NCBI RefSeq assembly: GCF_905212195.1
Contig: NZ_CAJMDQ010000001.1
Location: 1 to 64,000 of the forward strand
DNA: 64,000 nt
Source: an uncultured Anaerotignum sp.
GTDB taxonomy: Bacteria; Bacillota; Clostridia; Lachnospirales; Anaerotignaceae
Reading direction: 5' to 3'
The notes beneath the pieces are model-generated. The model was not told the origin of the DNA, made no database searches, and saw only the letters and a program-made list of their open reading frames with translations. Shown piece by piece: positions 26,208 to 34,681 of the stretch (position 1 is its first letter; each line of letters opens with the position of its first letter). Made by a program: the position numbers and the translations under genes.

Positions 26208-26853
26208 ATGCGTATTTCTCCATGATTTCATGGATGGTTTTCATCAATTCATCATATAAAACTTCATATCCGCGGTTGCTCAGATGTTCACCGTCATATT
26301 GGAAGCAGGCTTCATAGTCTGCTTTATTTTTTATGCTTTTATAAACGGAAAAGAGATCCATCACAGGCAGATTGTATTCTGCAGCCAGTTTTTTCACCAT
26401 TTCACCGTAGTATTCCAGACGGTCATTGGTGGTGAAAGGGTAAAAATCTGTATCCACCATAGAAGGCGGGGTCATCAGTACGATGAGGGGAACGCCGTTA
26501 TGGAAATCGCTTCCGGTAGATAAAGATAAAATCTGTGTGATGATTTGCCGCAGGTTATTTTCGAATTCATAAGGTGTCCGATACTGCCCTTCATTCAGTG
26601 CACTGTCATTGGAGCCAAACCAGATAAAAACTATTTCCGGTTTGTGCTGTAAGACACTGCCTTTGAGCCGTGCCAGAGCCTCACGGGTGGTATGCCCATT
26701 GATGCCGCTGTTGCGTATTTCCCAAGTATATTGAGGATATGCTTTCGGCAGTTCTTTGGAAAGGTAATAAGGATAAGCAATGTGTTCCAATACGCCATAA
26801 CCGTAGGTCAGACTGTCACCAAAGCAGACGATTTTCATTTCTGTATTTGCCAT
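26206..26853 (-). CDS. SGNH/GDSL-family hydrolase
   Basis: 215 residues. Block I FGDSLTYGYG carries the nucleophilic Ser, block II Gly is in RNSGINGHTTRE, block III Asn in FGSNDS, and block V has YDGEHLS with the Asp/His pair. All four SGNH positions are present. No signal peptide is visible, so it is probably cytosolic; the ester substrate is unknown. GGGAG on the minus strand favours the ATG at 26853 over a GTG at 26862. It lies 57 bases downstream of the LytTR regulator on the same strand and may share its transcript. Confidence 0.87.
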   Translation of the reverse strand: MANTEMKIVCFGDSLTYGYGVLEHIAYPYYLSKELPKAYPQYTWEIRNSGINGHTTREALARLKGSVLQHKPEIVFIWFGSNDSALNEGQYRTPYEFENNLRQIITQILSLSTGSDFHNGVPLIVLMTPPSMVDTDFYPFTTNDRLEYYGEMVKKLAAEYNLPVMDLFSVYKSIKNKADYEACFQYDGEHLSNRGYEVLYDELMKTIHEIMEKYA

Positions 26854-26910
26854 GTTTTTCACTCCCGTCCAATCTTTTTGCCTTGATTGTAAAGGTTTGG
26901 GCAGTGTTTG

Positions 26911-27648
26911 TCAATCGTTGGAAAAAAGACTGGAGATGGCGGAAAGGAACTGTTTTTTGTATCCGCGGCTCACATAGGCATGCTGGTCGCAGTTGAAAAA
27001 GGACAGTTCCCATGGATTTTTTGTCTTATCCAAATAAGAAATATTACTCAGATTGACGATAAAGGAACGATGCGTCTGCACCATATAGGAAGACTGCATG
27101 GTTTCCCGAATTTTGTAAAGGGGCATGGTGAATACCACTTCCTTTGTGCGCAGATGAAAAATGGCTTTTTTCATGACGATTTCGATAAACAGAATATCCT
27201 CGTAAGGAAAGCTGTAGATTCCTTTTGCAGTGGAAATCTGGCATAACCGCGACGTGAAATCTTTTGTCTGCTGAAAAAGGGTGTGATAGAAATTTACCAG
27301 ATGTGCCAGTTCCTGTTCTTTTTCTTTGGAAAGGGGCAGCATGAAAATTTCGATAAAATTCCACTGTGGAATGACCTGTAAAATATGAGCAATTTGGGAT
27401 GAAAGCAGGATTACCGGTGTATGTATGCTGGTTGGGAATTTTCGAAGGAACGTCATAAAACGCTTCGCATATATAAAATCCGTATCAGGCATAAGCAATA
27501 CGCAATGGATTTTGATCTGCTTGCAAAAGGAAACCGCTTTTTCAAGGGAATTGCTTTCATACAGCACAAAATCCGCGCTCTGGCTGCAAATGTTCTGCAC
27601 CTTTTCGGACGTAACTTTGCTAAAGTTGACCAATAATAGGTGAAACAT
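26911..27648 (-). CDS. LytTR-family transcriptional regulator with degenerate receiver domain
   Basis: 245 residues. The C-terminal 105 residues are a LytTR DNA-binding domain (SFPYEDILFIEIVMKKAIF, MVQTHRSFIVNLSNISYL, VSRGYKKQF). The N-terminal 120 residues follow the receiver pattern but have lost the active site: beta-1 reads LLLVNFS without the acidic pair, beta-3 reads CVLLMPD with Met at the phosphoacceptor position, and beta-5 has MLPLSKE without the conserved Lys-Pro. It should not be controlled by ordinary phosphorylation, and no histidine kinase is adjacent. AGGAGGA favours the second ATG (27648). Divergent from spoIIIAA. Confidence 0.82.
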   Translation of the reverse strand: MFHLLLVNFSKVTSEKVQNICSQSADFVLYESNSLEKAVSFCKQIKIHCVLLMPDTDFIYAKRFMTFLRKFPTSIHTPVILLSSQIAHILQVIPQWNFIEIFMLPLSKEKEQELAHLVNFYHTLFQQTKDFTSRLCQISTAKGIYSFPYEDILFIEIVMKKAIFHLRTKEVVFTMPLYKIRETMQSSYMVQTHRSFIVNLSNISYLDKTKNPWELSFFNCDQHAYVSRGYKKQFLSAISSLFSND

Positions 27649-27767
27649 ATTCATTCCTCCTATAGTTTTCTGAAATCAATTTTATCTTATCACACAATGT
27701 GAAAAAATGAAAGGCGTATCATAATTTTCATTCTGGAGAATATATTGGAAAAAGGAGGTGGACATGT

Positions 27768-28733
27768 ATGGCAGATTTGGAAAGCCTGTGGAAATCACTG
27801 CCGTCGGCACTGGCAAAAATCATACAGGAAAATAGCAGTTGTTCTTTGGAACATCTGGAAGAAATTCGCCTGCGTTTGGGACAGCCCATACTGCTTAAGG
27901 CGGAAGGAAAGTGGTTTCCCTGTGTAACGAAAAACGACAAAAACAGACATATTTTTTCAAATTGTGACATGAAGGCGTGTATCTCTTTATTGAGTGCCTA
28001 TTCTTTATATGCTTTTGCGGAAGAAATCAGGCAGGGGTTTCTGACCATAGAAGGGGGACACCGCATTGGTTTTTGCGGCAAGGCAGTCATGGAAGACGGA
28101 AAGATCAAAACACTGCATCCCATCAGTTCTTTGAATATTCGTATCGCCAGAGAAGTACGGGGGTGTGCGGATCATATTCTGCCATATTTATTTGAAGATG
28201 GACATTTTTGCCATACTATCATCCTATCTCCGCCGGGATGCGGCAAAACCACATTGCTGCGGGAATTGATTCGGAACTTGAGCAGAGCAGAAGGCGGATA
28301 TGCCGTTGGTGTGGTGGATGAAAGAGGAGAGATTGCCGGTATGTGCGGCGGCATTGCGCAAATGGATTTGGGGGAATGTACGGATGTCATCAGCGGCTGC
28401 CCCAAAGCAGAAGGTATGCTGCTTTTGCTGCGAAGCATGTCACCACAGATCATTGCCGTGGACGAGCTGGGGCGGGAAAGTGATTTTCTTGCGGCTTCGG
28501 ATTTGATTCATGCTGGCGTGAAACTTCTTTGCACTGTCCATGGTAGCTCTCTGGAAGAATTGGAGAAGCGGGTTTTTCTGGGCACCATGATGGCACATCA
28601 TGTGGTGGAACGATATGTGATTTTATCTGCATCCCAAGGTGTTGGCACGGTGGAAGCGATTTTGGACGGCACAGGACGGGCCATTTATAAAAAAGGAGGG
28701 GCGTCATGGTACAAAGCATCGGGATTTGCATGA
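27768..28733 (+). CDS. spoIIIAA: Stage III sporulation protein AA
   Basis: 321 residues. Secretion-type ATPase of the channel linking mother cell and forespore. Walker A SPPGCGKTTLL, Walker B-like IIAVDELG, and the N-terminal EEIRLRLGQPILL segment are typical. AAAGGAGGTG precedes two ATGs in different frames; the one at 27768 gives the SpoIIIAA frame. The operon is expected to be sigma-E dependent, but I see only a weak match (TCATAAT about 14 bases before ATATATT). It is the first of eight spoIIIA genes. Confidence 0.95.
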   Translation: MADLESLWKSLPSALAKIIQENSSCSLEHLEEIRLRLGQPILLKAEGKWFPCVTKNDKNRHIFSNCDMKACISLLSAYSLYAFAEEIRQGFLTIEGGHRIGFCGKAVMEDGKIKTLHPISSLNIRIAREVRGCADHILPYLFEDGHFCHTIILSPPGCGKTTLLRELIRNLSRAEGGYAVGVVDERGEIAGMCGGIAQMDLGECTDVISGCPKAEGMLLLLRSMSPQIIAVDELGRESDFLAASDLIHAGVKLLCTVHGSSLEELEKRVFLGTMMAHHVVERYVILSASQGVGTVEAILDGTGRAIYKKGGASWYKASGFA

Positions 28734-29224
28734 TTCTGGCAGTAACGACACTGACAGGGGCTTATTTTTGCCTGCGGGAAAAGTACCGTTTGCAGGATTT
28801 GCGGGAACTGGAAAGAGCCATGGTCATGATGGAAAGTCAGATTCGTTTTCTGTCTGTACCCCTGTCAGAAGTGCTGGAAAATATCAGTTATCAGACCAAA
28901 GGGCAGGTAGGGATGTTGATGCAGGAAACAGCAAAAGCCATGGCAGAGCGCACAGGAGAAACGGCAGAACAGATTTGGGAAACAGTCTGGATGCGGCATA
29001 TATCTCACACCTATTTTTCGGGAGAAGATTATCAGAGCATCCTGCGCTTTGGAAAAACATTGGGATATCTGGATCAGGAGCAGCAAAAAAACAGCACAGA
29101 GTTATTTTTGACGGAATTGCGGCAGAAATGCGGACAGATTGAGCGCAGACTGGAGAAAAACGAACGGCTTTACTATAGTATGGGATTTTTAGGCGGTTTG
29201 ATGCTGGTCATTGTGCTGCTGTAA
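28706..29224 (+). CDS. spoIIIAB: Stage III sporulation protein AB
   Basis: 172 residues. An N-terminal hydrophobic helix is followed by YRLQDLRELERAMVMMESQIRF, the family's helical segment, and a C-terminal hydrophobic helix (GFLGGLMLVIVLL). GspF-like component of the SpoIIIA-SpoIIQ channel. It overlaps the end of spoIIIAA by 28 bases and has its own AAAGGAGGG site. Confidence 0.93.
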   Translation: MVQSIGICMILAVTTLTGAYFCLREKYRLQDLRELERAMVMMESQIRFLSVPLSEVLENISYQTKGQVGMLMQETAKAMAERTGETAEQIWETVWMRHISHTYFSGEDYQSILRFGKTLGYLDQEQQKNSTELFLTELRQKCGQIERRLEKNERLYYSMGFLGGLMLVIVLL

Positions 29225-29243
29225 AGAATGGAGGGGAAGAAAA

Positions 29244-29438
29244 ATGGATATCAGTATTATATTTCGCATTGCCGCAGTGGGGGTGCTGGTGGCGGTGCTC
29301 AATCAGGTTTTGCTGCGTGCAGGTCGAGAAGAACAGGCCATGCTCACAACGCTGGCAGGATTGGTGGTCGTGCTTTTTTGGGTGATACAGTATGTCAGTA
29401 CATTGTTTGAAACCATGGAAACCATGTTTCGTTTTTAG
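29244..29438 (+). CDS. spoIIIAC: Stage III sporulation protein AC
   Basis: 64 residues with two hydrophobic helices joined by a short polar turn (LLRAGREEQAMLT). Length and sequence fit SpoIIIAC. The ATG at 29244 follows GAGGGGAAG; the frame is open into spoIIIAB but without a start of the right length. Confidence 0.92.
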   Translation: MDISIIFRIAAVGVLVAVLNQVLLRAGREEQAMLTTLAGLVVVLFWVIQYVSTLFETMETMFRF

Positions 29439-29450
29439 GAGGGGAAGTAA

Positions 29451-29828
29451 ATGGCAGCATTGGCGGCTTTTGGATTGACAGGAACTTTTTTGGTGTTGGT
29501 ACTGAAAAAAGAAAATCCTCAGTTTGCTCTCTTAACGGCTCTGGCGACTGGAGTTCTTCTCTTTTTGCAGATTTGCAGTCCTTTGGGGGAACTGCTGGAT
29601 TTGCTGCAGGACATGGCGGAGCAGGCAGGCGTTGCGGAAGGATATTTCGGTATTGTGCTGAAAGTTATCGGCATTGCCTATCTTTCGCAATTTGCTTCCC
29701 AGCTTTGCGCAGATGCGGGCGAAGGGGCTGTGGCGGCCAAAATCGAATTGGCTGGCAAAGTGCTCATCATGGCGGTTTCCATTCCTGTGCTGACGGAAGT
29801 CCTTCATGTGGTATTGACGCTGGTGTGA
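29451..29828 (+). CDS. spoIIIAD: Stage III sporulation protein AD
   Basis: 125 residues, largely hydrophobic, with four helices. The KKENPQFALLTALATG and AGVAEGYFGIVLKVIGIAYL segments are characteristic. Membrane component of the SpoIIIA complex, related to SpoIIIAC. AGGAGGGG site 8 bases upstream. Confidence 0.93.
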   Translation: MAALAAFGLTGTFLVLVLKKENPQFALLTALATGVLLFLQICSPLGELLDLLQDMAEQAGVAEGYFGIVLKVIGIAYLSQFASQLCADAGEGAVAAKIELAGKVLIMAVSIPVLTEVLHVVLTLV

Positions 29829-29842
29829 AAAGGGGGAGATTC

Positions 29843-30958
29843 ATGAAAAAAATCGGCATGATGGTGTTATTTAGCCTTTTCCTCCTTGCTATGCCAGTGC
29901 CTGTATGGGGGGCTTCCACAGAACTTGCGTCTTATCTGGAAGATTTGGATATGGAACAGATTGACGCAGCAGCGGAGGACGCAGTGGAGGATGTGACATT
30001 TTCTGAACTGGTGGAAAATGTACTCACAGGTGATTTCTCTTTTTCCATGGAAGAACTTTGGGCAAAGCTGGGAGAGGTTGCTTTTGGGGAATTGAGGACG
30101 CAGACCGGACTGGTCATGCAGCTTATTGCGGTATCCATACTGGCTGCGGTGCTGCGGCAGGTGAGCGGCTCTTTTTGCGGCAGAGAAGTAGGAGAAATGG
30201 GGTTTTACGTTTGCTACATGGTGTTGATTGTTGTCATTATCACCACCTTTTACGACATCACAGCTATGGTGGTGGAGCGAGTGGAACAGACAGCGGATAT
30301 TTTCGCGGCGATGCTGCCTGTTTTTCTGGCACTGGCGGCGTCTTCTGGGAATTTGACCCAGACGGCGCTTATGGGCCCTACCATGATGGGAGGTTGTACA
30401 CTCATTGTATTTTTGCTGAAAAGTGTCATTGTTCCAGTGCTGCTGGCAGCGGTGGCTCTGGAACTGGTGGACCGTCTTTCGGAACAGCCTCTTACAGCAA
30501 GATTTGCGGCATTGCTGCGGCAAGGCGTATCTTGGGGTCTGAAAGGATTGGCAGGGGGATTTATGCTGCTGCTGTCTTTGCAGAAGATTGGCGGTGGCGC
30601 CGTGAACGGTTTGGCTGTGCGGACAGCGAAGATTGCCGTTAATGCGGTGCCAGTGGTGGGAGATGTCATGGGGGGCGCTGTGGATACGGCAGCGGCAGTG
30701 GCGGGTACCATCCGCAGTGGAACATTGGCGGCAGCAGTGATTTTTTTACTGCTGCTTTGTATTCCGCTGGTGGTGAAGCTGGTGGCAATGACATTGATTT
30801 TCAAGCTGACAGCGGCAGCAGTGGAATCTGTTTGCGAAGCCCGTTTGGTGGAGTGTATTGGTATTGCAGGGGATTATACGGCTCTTTTGCTGGGCGTTGT
30901 GTTTCTGGTGGAAGTGATGTTCCTGTTTTCCTCTGTGTTGCTGCTGGGCGTGTTGTAG
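29843..30958 (+). CDS. spoIIIAE: Stage III sporulation protein AE
   Basis: 371 residues. N-terminal signal sequence (FSLFLLAMPVPVWGA) then an acidic stretch and about seven hydrophobic helices forming the largest membrane subunit of the channel. GLVMQLIAVSILAAVLRQ and GLKGLAGGFMLLLSLQ are typical. Start at 29843 after AAAGGGGGAG. The region is rich in GGC/GCG codons, which keeps alternative frames open. Confidence 0.94.
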   Translation: MKKIGMMVLFSLFLLAMPVPVWGASTELASYLEDLDMEQIDAAAEDAVEDVTFSELVENVLTGDFSFSMEELWAKLGEVAFGELRTQTGLVMQLIAVSILAAVLRQVSGSFCGREVGEMGFYVCYMVLIVVIITTFYDITAMVVERVEQTADIFAAMLPVFLALAASSGNLTQTALMGPTMMGGCTLIVFLLKSVIVPVLLAAVALELVDRLSEQPLTARFAALLRQGVSWGLKGLAGGFMLLLSLQKIGGGAVNGLAVRTAKIAVNAVPVVGDVMGGAVDTAAAVAGTIRSGTLAAAVIFLLLLCIPLVVKLVAMTLIFKLTAAAVESVCEARLVECIGIAGDYTALLLGVVFLVEVMFLFSSVLLLGVL

Positions 30959-30974
30959 AAAGGAAGTGAGAGGC

Positions 30975-31427
30975 ATGATGGAGGCTTTTACCGCATATAT
31001 AAAAACTATAAGCGCCTTGACCGTTTTTTCGGTGGCAGTGGGACTGTTGATGCCAAAGGGAAACTTTCGGCAGTATACCCGATGGATATTGGGACTGTTG
31101 GTGCTTTTGGCGGTGCTGAAGCCTATGCTGGGGCTGTTTCATTTGGAAGAAATGGATTTTTCCCAATTTTTTGCATTGCCGGAGCAAGAAGTGTCTTATG
31201 ATGTGAAACTGGGAGAAAACTGGACACGAAAGACAATGGAAAATCAGGTTTTGTCAGAACTGCAAAGGCAGGAGCAAAATGTGGACGGCGTACATATTGC
31301 ATGGAATGAAGAAAGCGGGCTGCCGGAAGAAATGGAAATCAGCGGGAAAAATTTGCCGGATTCCCTAAAAGAAGATGTGGCAAAAGAATATGGCATGGAA
31401 ACAGAAGCCGTTACGTTGGTGCCATAA
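30975..31427 (+). CDS. spoIIIAF: Stage III sporulation protein AF
   Basis: 150 residues. Two N-terminal hydrophobic helices (ISALTVFSVAVGLLMP; YTRWILGLLVLLAVLKPMLGLF) and a soluble C-terminal domain that resembles the ring-building module of SpoIIIAG/AH. AGGAAGTGA favours ATG 30975 over an upstream GTG at 30966. Confidence 0.9.
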   Translation: MMEAFTAYIKTISALTVFSVAVGLLMPKGNFRQYTRWILGLLVLLAVLKPMLGLFHLEEMDFSQFFALPEQEVSYDVKLGENWTRKTMENQVLSELQRQEQNVDGVHIAWNEESGLPEEMEISGKNLPDSLKEDVAKEYGMETEAVTLVP

Positions 31428-31448
31428 AATACAAAAGGGGGAAAGAGA

Positions 31449-31988
31449 ATGAAAAACGATTTTTTGCGCCGTTTGTTCTGCCCGGAAAATCGACAGGTGC
31501 GGATAAAAATGGCGGCAGGGCTTCTCATTGGCATTGTGTTGCTGTTGTGCAGCCGTTTTGTGGAAGGGGAACCCAAAGAGAAAGCAGTTGCCGAAACTGT
31601 ACAGCAAACCACGGGAGAGAGAGCAGAACGGCAGTTGGAGGCAGAACTGGAACGGGTACTTAGTCAGGTGGCAGGGGCAGGGCAGGGACAGGTGCTTTTG
31701 ACTTATGCCACCACAGCGGAAAGCACGCCTGCCAGAGAGGAGAAAATTGAGGAAAGTAACGGCAACAGTGAGAATACCGTGAGCCGAGAAAGTACGGTGG
31801 TGCTCATGGAGGACGGCAGTGGCGGACAGTCACCGCTGATTCTGACAGAAACAGCACCGCAGGTGGAAGGTGTGCTCATTGTGGCACAGGGTGCCGGTGA
31901 TCCGGTGGTATGTGATGGGTTAAGTCGTGCGGCACAGGCATTGCTGCAAGTGCCTGCACATAAAATAGCCATACTCAAAATGAAATAA
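31449..31988 (+). CDS. spoIIIAG: Stage III sporulation protein AG
   Basis: 179 residues. One transmembrane helix near residue 30 (AAGLLIGIVLLLCSRF) and a soluble domain with the RBM-type GAGQGQVLLTYATTAES and VEGVLIVAQGAGDPVV segments. SpoIIIAG forms the large ring of the channel in the mother-cell side. GGGGGAAAGAG ribosome site. Confidence 0.93.
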   Translation: MKNDFLRRLFCPENRQVRIKMAAGLLIGIVLLLCSRFVEGEPKEKAVAETVQQTTGERAERQLEAELERVLSQVAGAGQGQVLLTYATTAESTPAREEKIEESNGNSENTVSRESTVVLMEDGSGGQSPLILTETAPQVEGVLIVAQGAGDPVVCDGLSRAAQALLQVPAHKIAILKMK

Positions 31989-32000
31989 GGGGGAAAAAGT

Positions 32001-32645
32001 ATGTTTACAGTAAAACGGAATCAAGTGGTAGTGACAGCATTGGCAGTGATGATTGCGGCGGCAGGGTATCTGAATTTTCAGGAAACCAAGTCCGCAGAAG
32101 GCACCAAAACAGCCATGGAACTGACGGAAGAAGGGGATATGGCGGCACTGATGGAGGAGGATTATGCGGCACTGCCAGATGACATGCCTACAGAAGAAGG
32201 GGCTTTAGACCCTCTGACAGCGGAAGCATCCACAACAACAGGGGATGGAGCGGCAGTGTTTGCCAGCGCCGACACCAGCGACGATGCTTCCCGTTACTTT
32301 GCGGAAGCAAAACTTGACAGAGAACAGTCCCGGGCGAAGCAGAAAGAAATCCTGACAGAAATGCTGAACAACAGCAATGTCAGCGAAAGCCAGAAGAATG
32401 TTTGCAGTGACAGTATGCTGGAATTGCAGGAACGTATTGAAAAGGAAACGGCGGCCGAAGCCATGATTGAAGCCAAAGGATTTTCACAGGCTTATGTCCG
32501 TATGGATGACGATACGGTAGATGTGGTAGTGGATAAAGACACTCTGACAGACGCGGAAGTGGCGCAGATTCAAGACATCGTCAAACGCAAAACAGGATAC
32601 ACTGCAGAACAGATTCGGATTTCCACATGGAAACAGAGCAAATAA
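32001..32645 (+). CDS. spoIIIAH: Stage III sporulation protein AH
   Basis: 214 residues. Single N-terminal transmembrane helix (VVVTALAVMIAAAGYLNF), an acidic linker, then the YscJ/FliF-like domain (SRYFAEAKLDREQSRAKQKE ... DDDTVDVVVDKDTLTDAEVAQI) that binds SpoIIQ in the forespore. Last gene of the operon; the second intergenic repeat copy follows 13 bases after the stop and provides a terminator. Confidence 0.93.
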   Translation: MFTVKRNQVVVTALAVMIAAAGYLNFQETKSAEGTKTAMELTEEGDMAALMEEDYAALPDDMPTEEGALDPLTAEASTTTGDGAAVFASADTSDDASRYFAEAKLDREQSRAKQKEILTEMLNNSNVSESQKNVCSDSMLELQERIEKETAAEAMIEAKGFSQAYVRMDDDTVDVVVDKDTLTDAEVAQIQDIVKRKTGYTAEQIRISTWKQSK

Positions 32646-32658
32646 AAAACGTACATCA

Positions 32659-32822
32659 GGCATCTTCATAGGAAAACAAAGCAAGCTGAAATACTCATGA
32701 TATGGAGGATTTCAGCTTGCTTATTTTTACAAGATTTTATTTGTTATGTTTTCTTAATGGGAATTGCTTTTTTATGACAGCTTCTCAAAGAGGGACTGTC
32801 ATTTTTTAATGGTCATAACATG
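32659..32822 (+). repeat. Intergenic repeat, copy B, containing a terminator-like hairpin
   Basis: Matches copy A (4459-4664). The 5' block GGCATCTTCATAGGAAAACA differs by one base and the 3' block AAGATTTTATTTGTTATGTT is identical. The hairpin between them is CAAGCTGAAAT/ATTTCAGCTTG, changed on both arms relative to copy A but still fully paired, followed by CTTATTTTT. Looser similarity continues to ATGGTCATAACAT. A second hairpin ATGACAG/CTGTCAT with a T run follows at 32775-32807. Like copy A it sits directly after an operon end. Confidence 0.75.
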
Positions 32823-33080
32823 GCTTTTTAGTGGGAATTTGCATAAAATCATGTGTCTTTCGCATGTTTGAGAACAATATTTTTTCCATGGATATCTGCT
32901 TGCACCACAAAGAAAATGATCATGGCATGGCTAAAAAACTGGTAAATAATGGGAAATTTAATCTTTTTTCGCAAAAAATTAAGAAAGTTTTCGAATTTTC
33001 TTAGCACAGTTTTCAAATTGTTTTGGTATATTCTTGTATAAATATTTAGATGGAACGAAAAAAAGAAAGGAAGTTGCCTC
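32823..33080. other. AT-rich intergenic region upstream of the envelope cassette
   Basis: No gene is supported. It contains a short inverted repeat AAGAAA/TTTCTT around 32980-33002 and AT-rich -10-like sequences (TATAAA at 33037-33042), without a clear -35. It presumably carries the cassette promoter and the start region ending in AAAGGAAG. Confidence 0.45.
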
Positions 33081-34097
33081 ATGAAACTGATTACATTTGC
33101 CGTGCCATGTTACAACTCTCAAGACTATATGCGGCGCTGTATTGATACATTGCTGACTGGAGGAGAAAAAGTAGAAATCATCATTGTCAATGATGGCTCC
33201 AAAGATCGCACAGGAGAAATTGCCGATGAATATGCGGCGAAATATCCTACCATTGTCAAAGCAGTTCATCAGGAAAATCAGGGGCATGGACAGGGCGTAA
33301 ACGTAGGTCTTGCTCATGCAACGGGAGAATTTTACAAAGTGGTGGATTCTGACGACTGGCTGGATACAGAAGCTTTAAAAGAAGTGCTGGAACGCATGGA
33401 AAAATGGCGGATCAACCAGACACCTGTTGATATGCTTGTCTGCAATTACATATATGACCATTTGTACGAAGGCAGACAGCAGCAGATTCATTACCGCAAT
33501 GTCTTTGAATCTGGAACTCTGTGCAACTGGCACGAGATTGGTCGTTTTCTGCCTACACAATATTTGATTATGCATGCACTGATTTTTAAGACGGAAGTAC
33601 TGCGCAAAAGCGGCGTGCAGCTGCCGAAGCATACATTCTATGTAGATAATATTTTTGCTTATCAGCCGCTGCCCTTTGTGGAAAATATTTTTTATCTGGA
33701 TGTGGATTTGTACCACTACTTTATTGGACGGGAAGACCAGTCTGTCAATGAAAAAATGCTCATGAAGCGCATTGACCAGCAGATTCTGGTGACAAAGCTG
33801 GTTTCCGCTTGTACAGATCTCCATCAGGTACGAGAGAAAAAACTGGCAACATACATGACCAGAAATATTTCTGTTATGATGGCCATTTCTTCCATTCATC
33901 TGCTGCTCATTGGCGATGCGGATGCCATGGAAAAACGGAGAGAATTATGGGAGTATATGCGTCAGATGGACAAAGGGCTGTATAAGACCCTGCGGTATAA
34001 ACGCCTCAGTGGGCTCACATATCTTCCGGGCAAACTGGGGGATTTCGCGACACTGACAGGATACCGACTGGCGCGGAAACTGGTGAAATTTCAGTAA
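33081..34097 (+). CDS. Family 2 glycosyltransferase
   Basis: 338 residues. GT-A fold with TFAVPCYNSQDYMRRCIDTL, IIIVNDGSKDRTGEI, HQENQGHGQGVNVGL and the metal-binding VDSDDW (DXD-type) in the first 100 residues. The C-terminal half is helical and basic with no membrane helix. It probably adds a sugar to a surface polymer or lipid carrier; donor and acceptor are unknown. First gene of a four-gene cassette ending with glf. Confidence 0.9.
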   Translation: MKLITFAVPCYNSQDYMRRCIDTLLTGGEKVEIIIVNDGSKDRTGEIADEYAAKYPTIVKAVHQENQGHGQGVNVGLAHATGEFYKVVDSDDWLDTEALKEVLERMEKWRINQTPVDMLVCNYIYDHLYEGRQQQIHYRNVFESGTLCNWHEIGRFLPTQYLIMHALIFKTEVLRKSGVQLPKHTFYVDNIFAYQPLPFVENIFYLDVDLYHYFIGREDQSVNEKMLMKRIDQQILVTKLVSACTDLHQVREKKLATYMTRNISVMMAISSIHLLLIGDADAMEKRRELWEYMRQMDKGLYKTLRYKRLSGLTYLPGKLGDFATLTGYRLARKLVKFQ

Positions 34098-34114
34098 AAA
34101 AGAAGGCGGAACAA

Positions 34115-34681
34115 ATGGAAAAACTTTATATCGCACTGGTGGATACACCGGGATTTTTTGCGAATATCATACGCCATGTTATAAAAATTTCATACTGTCA
34201 TGTGGCATTGTCATTTGATGCAGATTTTCAGGAAGCTTACAGCGTTGGAAGACGCGATCCGGCCATTCCCTTTTTTGCAGGCTTCATTCGGGAAAATACA
34301 CCCAAAATACTGCGGGTATTTCCCGATGCAAGATATCGCGTGTGCGAACTCTCCTGCACGGCAGAACAGAAAGAACTGCTGCGGGAAAAAATGAACGCCT
34401 GTTACGAAAAAAGATTCCAATATCATTACTGCATCATTGGACTGCCATTTATCTGGCTGCAGAAGCCTTTTTATCAGAAGAATCATTACACCTGTTCTTC
34501 CTTTTTGGCACAGGCCATGGATGAGGTGGGACTGACACTTTTTGATAAGCATTTCTCCATGGTTACGCCAAGGGATTTCTATGAATTGGAACAGTTACAG
34601 GTGCTTTATGAAGGTTATTTGTCGGATTATGTCATAAGCCGTCATTCGTATTATGGGAAAGGAGAAGTGTATGGTACGTAA
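34115..34681 (+). CDS. Permuted NlpC/P60 papain-fold protein (YiiX/YebB-like)
   Basis: 188 residues. The catalytic His comes first (ISYCHVAL, His29) and the Cys later (NHYTCSSFLAQ, Cys127), the circularly permuted order of the YiiX/YebB/LRAT-like part of the NlpC/P60 superfamily. No signal peptide. It may hydrolyse an amide or thioester linked to envelope lipid or peptide, but the substrate is unknown. It overlaps the next gene by 11 bases within the envelope cassette. Confidence 0.65.
   Translation: MEKLYIALVDTPGFFANIIRHVIKISYCHVALSFDADFQEAYSVGRRDPAIPFFAGFIRENTPKILRVFPDARYRVCELSCTAEQKELLREKMNACYEKRFQYHYCIIGLPFIWLQKPFYQKNHYTCSSFLAQAMDEVGLTLFDKHFSMVTPRDFYELEQLQVLYEGYLSDYVISRHSYYGKGEVYGT

Noticed and set aside
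32646..33080. Insertion sequence remnant at the repeat
   Set aside because: No transposase fragment and no target duplication could be seen; the element is only described as a repeat.
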